Assembly (NCBI GenBank): GCA_938084555.1
Contig: CALKFR010000014.1
Span: 1 to 49,591, forward strand
Direction of reading: 5' to 3'
DNA length: 49,591 nt
From: an uncultured Flavobacteriaceae bacterium
GTDB taxonomy: Bacteria; Bacteroidota; Bacteroidia; Flavobacteriales; Flavobacteriaceae
Made by a program: the position numbers and the translations under genes. This document shows, piece by piece, positions 34,301 through 41,653 of this stretch. A model generated the notes under the pieces. That model saw only the letters and a program-made list of their open reading frames with translations. It had not been told where the DNA came from and made no database searches. Numbering within the stretch: position 1 is the stretch's first letter; every line of letters starts with the position of its first letter.

Positions 34301-34674
34301 AATTAAAAAAACAACTTGAGGAAGCTCTTAACAGGCTGGGTGAAAATGCTAAAATTAAAAAGGTGTTGAAGACAATGGAGCAATTGGAAAATGATATCCT
34401 TGAAAAAGGATTTAGCCAAGAAACTATTCAAAGAATTCAACAACTTGAATATCAATTATTAAAACTCAATAACGCTTTTTTTGAGCAAGGAAAAGATAAA
34501 GAAAGAAAATCCAACATAAGTACGCTCAGTTCTCAAAGAAAACAGCTTAAAGCACTTCAATTTAAAAAACGGTTTTATAATCAAATGGAGATATTAAATA
34601 GACAATCATTACCTTTGCATGAGGATTTTGAAAAGAAAGTTAAAAAGTATTTTTTAAAAAAAAGTAAAGATTGA
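31396..34674 (+). CDS. DUF4175-type large membrane-anchored coiled-coil protein
   Basis: A 1092-residue protein. Two hydrophobic helices at about residues 27-50 and 55-75 and a third at about 155-172 anchor it; a beta-rich region (about 180-500, including SYTVLVSTKGDVIP and GINYEFYFQVTDND-like segments) follows, and the last 550 residues are Gln/Lys/Glu-rich coiled coil (for example QQHQQMMERQTENLQQ and KMKKMSQQMQKAIAD). This matches the DUF4175 family found next to ybeY and mnmG in flavobacteria. The orientation suggests a large periplasmic domain; function unknown. I take the ATG at 31396; a TTG two codons upstream is also open. Its stop overlaps the ybeY TTG start. Confidence 0.8.
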   Translation: MSAFLNIEQKLSLFYKKYYTNELIKGGILFSLLGVLYFILTLSIEYFLWLKPNYRVILLIVFIAIELFLFIKLIITPVIHLIKFKKGINEIESSKIIGAYFPEVQDKLLNVLQLKNEQKATELILASIQQKSLELQPIKFSKAINFKKNRIYLKYLMFPLLLWVVFFITGIDIGLYKSFQRVANPKTVYAPPPLFSFQVETKNLNVIEGDSYTVLVSTKGDVIPKEVKIQFGEQAYYMQETTKGKFSFTFTNVRESFFFQLYSSNVFSKRYSLNVINTPLIQNLDIDIDYPTYTKKKDEKITTTGNLSVPIGSKIKWNVTTYQTDSIAFIDNKQRDYFIQTKKNNFKYKKTALNNLNYQISSSNKQLQDFEILSYTLKVVKDEYPSITVASNIDSTSIENIQFIGQISDDYGIKALEMIYYQQDLPNQKYSASLEISKEMTQTFYYRFPKEINLVKGVNYEFYFQVTDNDAIHGNKTTKSKKYSYRYKTKDEHVEDQLNNQKETIKRLENTFHNQTQQNQSFLQIQEEIQKKKVFNWNDKKKVEEFIRMQKQHQQMMERQTENLQQTFDENKGDKETLKNKKHQLQKRIEELLALNKQKKLLDELNKIAEKFDKEELVKKTKAIAQKNKQQQRSLERILELTKRFYVEEKALQIANRLKKLAKRQDTINNIDEKAIYDQQRISENFDKISKELDNLTKDNQQLKTPLEIPKMLEDIKETKESLSKSKDNLTKNQNQDAKRFQKQASKKMKKMSQQMQKAIADIQENTIDENIDDLRKILENLIIFSFKQEGLLVKFNDISVSHPDFGKELINQNELKTYFEHIDDSLFVLSMRLPQLTAKIQTELSNTHYNLVESLENLSNNKFDVAGSNQQYVMTSANNLADVLSNLLNDLQNNMGSFGKKGKGNSFSLPTLIEKQKGLSKKLKEGLKSKRDSKNNNLGKGSGRKKESGDLEEQYSGDLYQIYQQQNQLKKQLEEALNRLGENAKIKKVLKTMEQLENDILEKGFSQETIQRIQQLEYQLLKLNNAFFEQGKDKERKSNISTLSSQRKQLKALQFKKRFYNQMEILNRQSLPLHEDFEKKVKKYFLKKSKD

Positions 34675-35084
34675 TCACGTTTAATTCTGAAACACCTTTT
34701 AGTCTTAAAAACGAAGTTAAAATAGCTTTATGGATTCAGCATATAATTGTTTCTGAAGGGTATTCTGTTGGAGATATAAATTATGTGTTTTGTAATGACT
34801 CGTATCTTAAACGCATTAATAAAGAGTTTCTTAAACACGACACTCTAACAGATATAATTAGTTTTGATTATTGTCTTGGAAAAGAAGTTAATGGAGAGAT
34901 TTATATTTCAATAGATCGTGTATTAGACAATGCTAAATCATATCAAGTGTCGTTTGAAAATGAACTTAGTCGGGTTATGATTCATGGTGTTTTGCATTTT
35001 CTAGGCTATAAAGATAAAACACCAGAAGAAAAAAAAGTTATGAGATTGAAGGAAAATTCATCTTTAATGGAGTTAAACACTTAA
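34671..35084 (+). CDS. ybeY: Endoribonuclease YbeY (rRNA maturation)
   Basis: A 137-residue UPF0054 metalloprotein needed for 16S rRNA 3' processing and ribosome quality control. The central LKHDTLTDIISFDY and EIYISIDRV segments and the metal motif IHGVLHFLGYKDKTPEEKKVM are typical. The third zinc-ligand position (His in GYDH of E. coli) is Lys-Asp here, a variant that is usual in Bacteroidota rather than a defect. The start is TTG at 34671, overlapping the TGA stop of the preceding gene (TTGA); the MITFNSE opening matches flavobacterial YbeY, so translation is probably by re-initiation. It is followed after 39 nt by a parS-like site and mnmG. Confidence 0.92.
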   Translation: MITFNSETPFSLKNEVKIALWIQHIIVSEGYSVGDINYVFCNDSYLKRINKEFLKHDTLTDIISFDYCLGKEVNGEIYISIDRVLDNAKSYQVSFENELSRVMIHGVLHFLGYKDKTPEEKKVMRLKENSSLMELNT

Positions 35085-35104
35085 TTAACAGGAAGTTATA
35101 TAAT

Positions 35105-35120
35105 AGTTTCACGTGAAACC
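35105..35120. promoter_or_regulatory. parS-like ParB binding site upstream of mnmG
   Basis: AGTTTCACGTGAAACC: the inner 14 bases GTTTCACGTGAAAC are a perfect palindrome and equal the core of the universal parS sequence TGTTTCACGTGAAACA; only the two outer bases differ. It ends 3 nt before the mnmG ATG. parS sites cluster near the replication origin in most bacteria. Confidence 0.75.
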
Positions 35121-35123
35121 ACA

Positions 35124-36998
35124 ATGAGTTTATTCAATACAACATATGATGTAATAGTAATAGGAGGGGGTCATGCAGGTAGCGAAGCGGCTGCTGCAAG
35201 TGCAAATATGGGTGCATCAACCCTACTCATTACGATGAACCTCCAAAATATTGCTCAAATGAGTTGTAATCCAGCTATGGGTGGAATTGCAAAAGGGCAA
35301 ATCATTCGAGAAATTGATGCTCTCGGAGGCTATAGTGGTATTGTAACTGACAAAACAGCGATTCAGTTCAAAATGCTTAATAAATCAAAGGGACCAGCAA
35401 TGTGGAGTCCTCGAGCCCAATCTGACAGAATGATGTTTGCGGAAACTTGGAGGACGATGTTAGAGAACACTACAAATCTTGATTTTTACCAAGATTCAGT
35501 AAACGGATTACTTTTTAATGATTCAAAAATTGTCGGGGTAAAAACAGCATTAGGCCTTCATATAAAAGCCAAGTCTGTTATTGTTACAGCGGGTACTTTT
35601 CTAAATGGCCTTATCCATATAGGCGATAAAACTTTTGGAGGAGGTAGGGCTGGTGAAAGCTCTTCAACAGGAATAACAGAAGACCTGGTATTAAAAGGTT
35701 TCGAATCAGGAAGAATGAAAACTGGCACACCCCCAAGAGTTGATGGTAGATCTTTAGATTATTCTAAAATGGAAGAACAACCTGGCGACCAAATCCCCGA
35801 AACATTTTCATATTTAGACACTAAACCACTTGTTAAACAACGTTCTTGTTATTTAACTCATACCAATTCAAAAGTTCACGAAGTATTACGTGATGGTTTT
35901 GATAGGTCACCTATGTTTAATGGTCGAATCCAATCTACTGGTCCTAGATATTGCCCTTCTATAGAGGACAAAGTAGATAGGTTTGCTTCTAAAGACAGGC
36001 ATCAAGTTTTTGTTGAACCGGAGGGTTGGACTACCGTTGAAATTTATGTTAATGGTTTTTCAACGTCTATGCCAGAGGATATTCAAGATAAAGCCATACG
36101 ACTCATCCCAGGGTTTGAAAACGTAAAGTTTTTTAGATACGGCTATGCAATTGAATACGATTATTTTCCTCCTACACAATTAAAACATTCATTAGAAACG
36201 AAACTTGTGGAGAATCTTTTCTTTGCGGGTCAAATAAATGGTACAACCGGTTACGAGGAAGCTGCTGCTCAAGGTCTTATGGCTGGTGTTAATGCAGCAC
36301 TTAAAGTTCAGGGGAAAGCTCCTTTTATTCTTAAGAGGAATGAAGCTTATATAGGGGTTTTAATAGATGACCTAATAACCAAGGGAACAGAAGAGCCTTA
36401 TAGAATGTTTACTTCTAGGGCAGAATATCGCACTTTGCTAAGACAGGATAATGCTGATATAAGATTAACTCCTCTTGGCTATAAAATAGGTTTAGCTTCT
36501 CAAGAACGTTTAGATAAAGTAAACTCAAAAATTCTTAAAACAGAAAAATTAATTAATTTTTTATCTCAAACGAGTGTAACACAAGATCAAATTAACCCAA
36601 TATTGGAAAAAAATAATTTATCTTTAATTAACCAATCTGTTAAACTTTATAAGATTGCTTCTAGGCCCCAACTTTCATTAATTGACTTTAAAGACTTGGA
36701 AGTTCTTCAATCTTTTTTTCAAAAAGAAGGGATAGATAAAACGATCTTAGAGCAAGTAGAAATACATTTAAAATATTCTGGATATATCAATAAGGAGCGC
36801 TCTAATGCAGATAAATTAAATAAATTAGAAAATGTTATTATTCCCAAAACCTTTAACTATAATAAGGTAAACTCCTTGTCTTATGAAGCTAAAGAAAAGT
36901 TAAGCAAGATTCAACCAACAAGCATTTCACAGGCAAGTAGAATAAGCGGTGTTTCTCCAAGCGACATTTCTGTTTTACTTGTTTATATGGGCAGATAA
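35124..36998 (+). CDS. mnmG: tRNA uridine-5-carboxymethylaminomethyl modification enzyme MnmG (GidA)
   Basis: A 624-residue FAD protein. FAD motif VIGGGHAGSEAAAASANMG at residues 12-30, SCNPAMGGIAKGQIIREIDALGG, GTFLNGLIHIGDKTFGGGRAGE, GTPPRVDGRSLDYSKM and the C-terminal helical domain (ISQASRISGVSPSDISVLLVY) are all diagnostic. With MnmE it installs the cmnm5 group at U34 of several tRNAs. gidA is classically origin-proximal. Here it is flanked by two parS-like sites and lies in an operon with DUF4175, ybeY and a methyltransferase gene. rsmG and parAB, often neighbours elsewhere, are absent. Confidence 0.97.
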   Translation: MSLFNTTYDVIVIGGGHAGSEAAAASANMGASTLLITMNLQNIAQMSCNPAMGGIAKGQIIREIDALGGYSGIVTDKTAIQFKMLNKSKGPAMWSPRAQSDRMMFAETWRTMLENTTNLDFYQDSVNGLLFNDSKIVGVKTALGLHIKAKSVIVTAGTFLNGLIHIGDKTFGGGRAGESSSTGITEDLVLKGFESGRMKTGTPPRVDGRSLDYSKMEEQPGDQIPETFSYLDTKPLVKQRSCYLTHTNSKVHEVLRDGFDRSPMFNGRIQSTGPRYCPSIEDKVDRFASKDRHQVFVEPEGWTTVEIYVNGFSTSMPEDIQDKAIRLIPGFENVKFFRYGYAIEYDYFPPTQLKHSLETKLVENLFFAGQINGTTGYEEAAAQGLMAGVNAALKVQGKAPFILKRNEAYIGVLIDDLITKGTEEPYRMFTSRAEYRTLLRQDNADIRLTPLGYKIGLASQERLDKVNSKILKTEKLINFLSQTSVTQDQINPILEKNNLSLINQSVKLYKIASRPQLSLIDFKDLEVLQSFFQKEGIDKTILEQVEIHLKYSGYINKERSNADKLNKLENVIIPKTFNYNKVNSLSYEAKEKLSKIQPTSISQASRISGVSPSDISVLLVYMGR

Positions 36999-37015
36999 TT
37001 TTTTAAAAAATCAAA

Positions 37016-37031
37016 TGTTCCTCGTGGAACA
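37016..37031. promoter_or_regulatory. Second parS-like site downstream of mnmG
   Basis: TGTTCCTCGTGGAACA: 15 of 16 bases equal TGTTCCACGTGGAACA, the other common form of parS. One central base breaks the palindrome. It lies in the 44-bp gap between mnmG and the next gene, 1.9 kb from the first site. Confidence 0.6.
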
Positions 37032-37042
37032 ATATAATTTAT

Positions 37043-37924
37043 ATGTCACAAAAAACAGACTTTTTTAAAAATTTAAAACCGTATTTAAATTGTAAAGATC
37101 ATACTGTTTCAGGTGAGGATTATCGTGTTATGTTTAACGAAGAGTATCATATGTTGGTAACAAACCCAGTTCCTAAAAACCTATCTAATTATTATAAGAG
37201 TAAGGATTATATTTCTCATACAGATTCTAAAAAAACTTTTTTTGATAAAACATATCAAGTCGTAAAAAGCATTACTCTGAAACGTAAATTAAGATTAATT
37301 AATGAAAGCTTGCGTATACAAAACAGCATGTCTAGACCAGAAAGTAACATATTAGACGTTGGTGCCGGTACAGGAGAGTTTTTAAAAGTTTGTAAAAATA
37401 ATTCTTGGAACGTTTTTGGTACAGAGCCAAATAATAACGCTAGAAACATTGCTGCAAAAAAAGGAATTATACTCAAGGAAGATATTTCCAAATTTTCAAA
37501 CCAAAAATTTGAAATTATAACACTTTGGCATGTTCTAGAGCATGTAGAAAACTTATCAGAGTATATTTCAAATTTAAATCAGATGCTTTCAAGTTTTGGA
37601 AGATTGATTATTGCAGTACCTAATTTTAAAAGTGAAGACGCAAAGCACTACAAGGAATTTTGGGCAGCCTACGATGTTCCTAGGCATTTGTGGCACTTTT
37701 CTCAGCAATCAATTCATCGTCTTTTTACAGCTGAAAATATGTTGGTCGAAAAAACAATTCCTATGATTTTTGATTCTTATTATGTCTCTTTGTTGAGTGA
37801 AAAATATAAAAATGGAAAGACCAATGTTATGAGTGCCCTATACAGAGGGTTTATTTCAAACTGTAAAGCAAGGACTTCTTCTGAGTATTCCTCTTTGATT
37901 TATGTTATAAAAAAGAAAGAATAG
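37043..37924 (+). CDS. Class I SAM-dependent methyltransferase
   Basis: A 293-residue protein. The SAM motif ILDVGAGTGEFLKVCKNN is at about residues 107-124, followed by TEPNNNARNIAAKKG and TLWHVLEHVENLSEY; IIAVPNFKSEDAKHYKEFWAAYDVPRHLWHFS is a loop typical of the UbiG/Methyltransf_23-like group. The N-terminal 80 residues include VSGEDYRVMFNEEYHMLVTNPVP, which looks like an associated substrate-recognition segment. The substrate is unknown; a sugar, lipid or small-molecule acceptor is possible. Downstream of mnmG by 44 nt and probably co-transcribed; this pairing is common in flavobacteria. Confidence 0.82.
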   Translation: MSQKTDFFKNLKPYLNCKDHTVSGEDYRVMFNEEYHMLVTNPVPKNLSNYYKSKDYISHTDSKKTFFDKTYQVVKSITLKRKLRLINESLRIQNSMSRPESNILDVGAGTGEFLKVCKNNSWNVFGTEPNNNARNIAAKKGIILKEDISKFSNQKFEIITLWHVLEHVENLSEYISNLNQMLSSFGRLIIAVPNFKSEDAKHYKEFWAAYDVPRHLWHFSQQSIHRLFTAENMLVEKTIPMIFDSYYVSLLSEKYKNGKTNVMSALYRGFISNCKARTSSEYSSLIYVIKKKE

Positions 37925-38062
37925 CACCAGCAAAGCTTTTTAAGCAATTTTCTTACTATGTTAAGGCATATTGTTGTTCAAAAAAATAAAACCGCTTAAA
38001 ATAGAAGATTTGGCCAGTTTTATAATCAAGTTTTCTTATGCTTTTTCTTTGTTGTATCAGTT

Positions 38063-38461
38063 TTAACTATGCAGAAGAAATACTCCAAAAAGGGTAATGA
38101 TAAAATAGACTGCTAGCGTCATCGCTCCTGCATAATCTTTTGCCAAACGTTGGCCAATAAGTAAGAAAATTAAGGCAATAGCAGAGAGCTCTACACCTAT
38201 TAATGCAATTTCTTTGAGCCCAGAAGAGTAAATTTGATAAGTTCCAATTATCATAAAGATCCCCGCAACTATTTCAATAGTTAAAATAATAGCAAGTAAA
38301 AAAGGAACATGATTTCTTAATGGAGAATCTTTAAAATGAGACTTTATAAATCCAATATTTCCTTTCCAGTCTGTTACTTTGTCAATTCCAGATTGCATAA
38401 AAGTAATAATCAAAAAAAGTAAGATTAATATTTCTGTTGGATGGTTTGATAGAATTTTCAT
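38063..38461 (-). CDS. DoxX-family membrane protein
   Basis: A 132-residue integral membrane protein with four hydrophobic helices (about residues 10-25, 52-74, 86-104 and 112-130). The segment FLIITFMQSGIDKVTDWKGNIGFIKSHF matches DoxX/BT_3928-type proteins. Family members include a subunit of archaeal terminal oxidases, but the bacterial ones are of unknown role. It stands 140 nt downstream of the hydroxyacid dehydrogenase gene with a gap that has no promoter I can recognise. The 138-bp gap on its other side (37925-38062) shows nothing recognisable. Confidence 0.78.
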   Translation of the reverse strand: MKILSNHPTEILILLFLIITFMQSGIDKVTDWKGNIGFIKSHFKDSPLRNHVPFLLAIILTIEIVAGIFMIIGTYQIYSSGLKEIALIGVELSAIALIFLLIGQRLAKDYAGAMTLAVYFIITLFGVFLLHS

Positions 38462-38603
38462 TTGATCTAGTTCGTTAGGTTTTGCCAGCTAATTTAATGT
38501 CTTTTATTGTAATCATCGAATTGTTTATAAATTGGATGTTCGTGAGATAATTTTTTAAGTAAAAATATAAAACACTGAAATGGAGTTTTTTAATTTGTTA
38601 ATT

Positions 38604-39548
38604 TTAACTTGAAGAAAAACTTCCTTTAATTTTAGTAACAATGGTATGTGCTAATTTTTCCTTGCTTTCTTGAGTCCAACCTCCTACATGAGGCGACAAC
38701 AAAACATTTTCAGCTGAAATTAAATATTTAAATGCATCGGGCATTTGATTTTTCGAAAATAGATTTTCAAATGAGGACTTTTCATACTCTAAGACATCCA
38801 ATCCAACACCCAATATTTTTCCAGATTTTAATCCCAAAACCAAATCTTTCGTTACCACAGATTTCCCTCGAGCTGTATTGATTAACCAAAAATTCTTTGT
38901 GCAACTTTTGATAAAAGAAGTATTTATCATTTTTTCTGTAAGCACTGTTTGTGGAACATGAAGGCTGAAAACGTCTGCCTTTTCTTGCAGCTCCCCTAAA
39001 GAAACTTGCTTGCAGTTTTCATCGCCAACAGATGGTTTAATGTCGTAACACAAAACTTCAACATCAAAACCACGAAGTTTTTTAGCAAAAGATTTCCCCA
39101 TATTTCCATATCCAATTATGCCGATTGTTTTCCCATCTAATTCTACCCCCCTGTTTTCTTCTCTAAGCCAAACCCCTTGCTTTACTTCTTTATCTGCTTT
39201 ATTAAGCTTATTAAAAAGAGATAATAACATTCCTAGTGTGTGTTCTCCTACAGCATTTCTGTTCCCTTCAGGAGCAGAAATAAGTTCAATTCCTATTGAA
39301 TTGGCGTAACCACAATCAATATTCTCTAACCCAGCCCCAACTCTACCAATAAATTTAAGTTTTGTTGCCTTTTTTAAAAATAGTTTATCAATAGAAAAAC
39401 GACTTCTAATTATGATTCCCTCATAATTATGAATTTTCTTTTCAATTTCAATTTTAGAAGAAGTGTAATCTTCATGGTTTTCATGTCCTGCAGCGTTAAG
39501 CTGTTTTAGTAAAGTAGGATGGTTTGTATCTAGATGTAGAATTTTCAC
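38604..39548 (-). CDS. D-2-hydroxyacid dehydrogenase (SerA-like)
   Basis: A 314-residue NAD-dependent dehydrogenase. NAD motif TIGIIGYGNMGKSFAKKL (about residues 137-154), catalytic Arg in LINTARGKSVV (about 232), Glu in GVGLDVLEYEKSS and His in LSPHVGGWTQES (about 288) make a complete active site. It resembles 3-phosphoglycerate dehydrogenase without the C-terminal ACT domain, so phosphoglycerate is likely but not certain as substrate. It begins with GTG at 39548, four nt after the panB stop, so the two are an operon. That raises the alternative that it acts on a pantoate-pathway 2-keto acid. Confidence 0.82.
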   Translation of the reverse strand: MKILHLDTNHPTLLKQLNAAGHENHEDYTSSKIEIEKKIHNYEGIIIRSRFSIDKLFLKKATKLKFIGRVGAGLENIDCGYANSIGIELISAPEGNRNAVGEHTLGMLLSLFNKLNKADKEVKQGVWLREENRGVELDGKTIGIIGYGNMGKSFAKKLRGFDVEVLCYDIKPSVGDENCKQVSLGELQEKADVFSLHVPQTVLTEKMINTSFIKSCTKNFWLINTARGKSVVTKDLVLGLKSGKILGVGLDVLEYEKSSFENLFSKNQMPDAFKYLISAENVLLSPHVGGWTQESKEKLAHTIVTKIKGSFSSS

Positions 39549-39552
39549 AATA

Positions 39553-40371
39553 TTAATATTGTTCTTTTTCGCTAGGAAAATCTTTACTTTTTACATCGGC
39601 GATATAGTTTTTAAACGCAGAAGTCATTTCCGAATATAAATCCAGGTATCTTCTTAAAAAACGAGGGTTAAATTCATGTGTCATTCCTAGCATATCGTGT
39701 GTTACCAGCACCTGACCATCAACTCCGCCTCCTGCCCCAATTCCAATAACAGGAATAGTTATTGATTTTGCGACTCTCTCAGCTAATGCAGCAGGAACTT
39801 TTTCTAAAACTAAGGCAAAACAACCTAACCTCTCTAGCATCAAAGCATCTTCAAGCAATTTTTCTGCCTCTTCTTCTTCTTTAGCCCTAACGGTATAGGT
39901 TCCAAACTTATAAATAGATTGAGGAGTCAAGCCCAAATGACCCATAACAGGGATTCCAGCATTAAGAATTCGTTTAATAGATTCTTTAATTTCTTTTCCT
40001 CCTTCAACTTTAATTGAGTGTCCACCACTTTCTTTCATGATTCTAATGGCAGAACGAAGCGCCTCTTTAGGATCAGATTGATAGCTACCAAAAGGTAAGT
40101 CTACAACAACTAAAGAACGTTCTACCGCTCTTACTACAGAGCTAGCATGATAAATCATTTCATTTAATGTAATTGGTAAAGTTGTTTCGTGACCAGCCAT
40201 TACATTTGACGCAGAGTCTCCAACAAGAATAACATCTATTCCAGCACCATCAACAATTTTTGCCATGGTATAATCATATGCGGTTAACATAGATATTTTT
40301 TCTCCGTTTGCTTTCATTTCTACCAGAGACTTGGTAGTTATTCTCTTATATTTTTTTTTAGCTACAGACAT
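39553..40371 (-). CDS. panB: 3-methyl-2-oxobutanoate hydroxymethyltransferase
   Basis: A 272-residue TIM-barrel enzyme, the first step of pantothenate synthesis (alpha-ketoisovalerate plus methylene-THF to ketopantoate). Signature motifs: [30 protein letters not shown] (metal-binding Asp), [31 protein letters not shown], and [12 protein letters not shown] with the catalytic Glu, then [15 protein letters not shown]. Normal length, ATG start. It leads a two-gene unit with the hydroxyacid dehydrogenase. Confidence 0.96.
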   Translation of the reverse strand: MSVAKKKYKRITTKSLVEMKANGEKISMLTAYDYTMAKIVDGAGIDVILVGDSASNVMAGHETTLPITLNEMIYHASSVVRAVERSLVVVDLPFGSYQSDPKEALRSAIRIMKESGGHSIKVEGGKEIKESIKRILNAGIPVMGHLGLTPQSIYKFGTYTVRAKEEEEAEKLLEDALMLERLGCFALVLEKVPAALAERVAKSITIPVIGIGAGGGVDGQVLVTHDMLGMTHEFNPRFLRRYLDLYSEMTSAFKNYIADVKSKDFPSEKEQY

Positions 40372-40532
40372 AATGGTATTAATTAGGTTTTGTAAAAGTA
40401 CTAAATATCATCAGATATAAATCTAGTTTAGTTCAGTCATAAAAAAAAATACATTTTCGTTTAAACAAAAGGTTTTATAAGAATACAATTATTCCTTAAG
40501 ACTCAAGTTTAAGGTGAGGTTTAAAAATAATG

Positions 40533-40540
40533 TATATTTG
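40533..40540 (+). promoter_or_regulatory. Putative -7 promoter element of the O-methyltransferase gene
   Basis: TATATTTG, a match to TAnnTTTG, 28 nt upstream of the ATG at 40569. The element supports the ATG over the TTG at 40560, since a normal leader fits. Confidence 0.42.
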
Positions 40541-40568
40541 ATTTTTAGAAAAAAACGTATTGAACAGC

Positions 40569-41210
40569 ATGAATTTTTTACCAGAAAAAATAGAACAATA
40601 CTCAATTAATCATTCTCAAGAAGAGCCATTAATATTAAAAGAATTAACTAAAGAAACTTGGCAAAAAATAATTAATCCAAGAATGTTAAGTGGTGCTTTT
40701 CAAGGACGTGTACTATCAATGATTTCTAAACTTATACAACCTAAAAATATTTTAGAAATAGGCACTTATACTGGTTATTCAGCTATTTGTATTGCAGAAG
40801 GGCTGGCTGCTGATGCCAACATAGATACAATTGATAAAAATGAAGAATTAGTAGATCTTCAAAATAAGTATTTTGAAAAATCAGGATATCGAAGTAAAAT
40901 TACTCAACACGTGGGACTTGCATTAGAAATTATTCCAACTCTAGACAAGAAATTTGATTTAGTTTTTATTGATGCTGATAAATCTAATTATAGCAATTAT
41001 TTTCATTTAGTTATTGACAAAATGAATAAAGGTGGAGTAATTTTATCTGATAATGTTTTATGGAGCGGAAAAGTTGTGGAAAACTTAGACCCAAAAGATC
41101 AAGATACGAAAGCACTTTTAGAATACAATACATTATTAAATTCTGACAACAGAGTTGAAACTATTTTATTACCGATAAGAGACGGACTTACCATTAGTAG
41201 AGTATGTTAA
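40569..41210 (+). CDS. O-methyltransferase, catechol-O-methyltransferase-like
   Basis: A 213-residue enzyme of the Methyltransf_3 (CCoAOMT/TrmR-like) family. ILEIGTYTGYSAICIAEGLA (about residues 63-82) is motif I, DTIDKNEEL binds SAM ribose, FDLVFIDADKSNY carries the metal ligands and ILSDNVLWSGKV the third ligand region. In bacteria, members modify catechol-like compounds or tRNA uridine 34 (TrmR). The sequence does not decide between them. I use the ATG at 40569; a TTG three codons upstream also opens the frame. It is divergent from panB and looks monocistronic. Confidence 0.85.
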   Translation: MNFLPEKIEQYSINHSQEEPLILKELTKETWQKIINPRMLSGAFQGRVLSMISKLIQPKNILEIGTYTGYSAICIAEGLAADANIDTIDKNEELVDLQNKYFEKSGYRSKITQHVGLALEIIPTLDKKFDLVFIDADKSNYSNYFHLVIDKMNKGGVILSDNVLWSGKVVENLDPKDQDTKALLEYNTLLNSDNRVETILLPIRDGLTISRVC

Positions 41211-41306
41211 TTAATAATTATTTGACCTTTTTTCGAGTATAAGAAGTGATATTAAGTATTAGTAAATTAATTTTTAAAAAAATTTAAACGAATTTTAGAA
41301 GTAAGG

Positions 41307-41591
41307 CTACTTAAAATTTCGTTTAATTGGGCCCGACATTTCGTCTAGGCTTTCTTTTACATTACTAATTTCTTCTTTGATTCCTTTTGCTAAATCGGTA
41401 TCTATGCCTTGGTCTTTAGCGCTATTATTTATTTCTTTTTTAATGTCGTTTGTAGCATCTTTAACTTGACGCATACCTTTACCTAGACCTCTAGCTATTT
41501 CAGGAATTTTATCAGCACCAAAAACCATAACCACTATAAGAATTATAATAAAAATTTCTGGACCACCAATAAATAAATAACTTCCAAACAT
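41307..41591 (-). CDS. TatA/TatB-like translocase protein
   Basis: A 94-residue protein with an N-terminal membrane helix (about residues 7-24, IGGPEIFIIILIVVMVFG), the Tat hinge ADKIPEIARGLGKGMRQVKDA and a long charged helical tail (IKKEINNSAKDQGID... to SLDEMSGPIKRNFK). The tail is longer than in TatA and closer to TatB, although Bacteroidota usually have TatA-type proteins only. It could partner with TatC in recognition of twin-arginine precursors. Together with tatA at 27.6 kb the window encodes two TatA-family proteins, with no tatC. It lies 62 nt downstream of mutS on the same strand. Confidence 0.85.
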   Translation of the reverse strand: MFGSYLFIGGPEIFIIILIVVMVFGADKIPEIARGLGKGMRQVKDATNDIKKEINNSAKDQGIDTDLAKGIKEEISNVKESLDEMSGPIKRNFK

Positions 41592-41653
41592 ATGGCAAAG
41601 ATAATAAAGAATGAATATAAAAGGACAGAATAATTCTAGAACAGCAGTTGCAT

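Noticed and set aside
34671-35084. YbeY apparently lacking the third metal-binding histidine
   Set aside because: GYKD instead of GYDH is, from family knowledge, the normal Bacteroidota form, so I do not treat it as a broken gene.
38494-38589. Minus-strand open frame of about 31 codons between the dehydrogenase and DoxX genes
   Set aside because: It has no start codon and no motif I recognise. It may be a relic, but there is no positive evidence.
40494-40514. Inverted repeat CCTTAA...TTAAGG upstream of the O-methyltransferase gene
   Set aside because: Six AT-rich pairs with a 9-nt loop is too weak to call an operator or hairpin.
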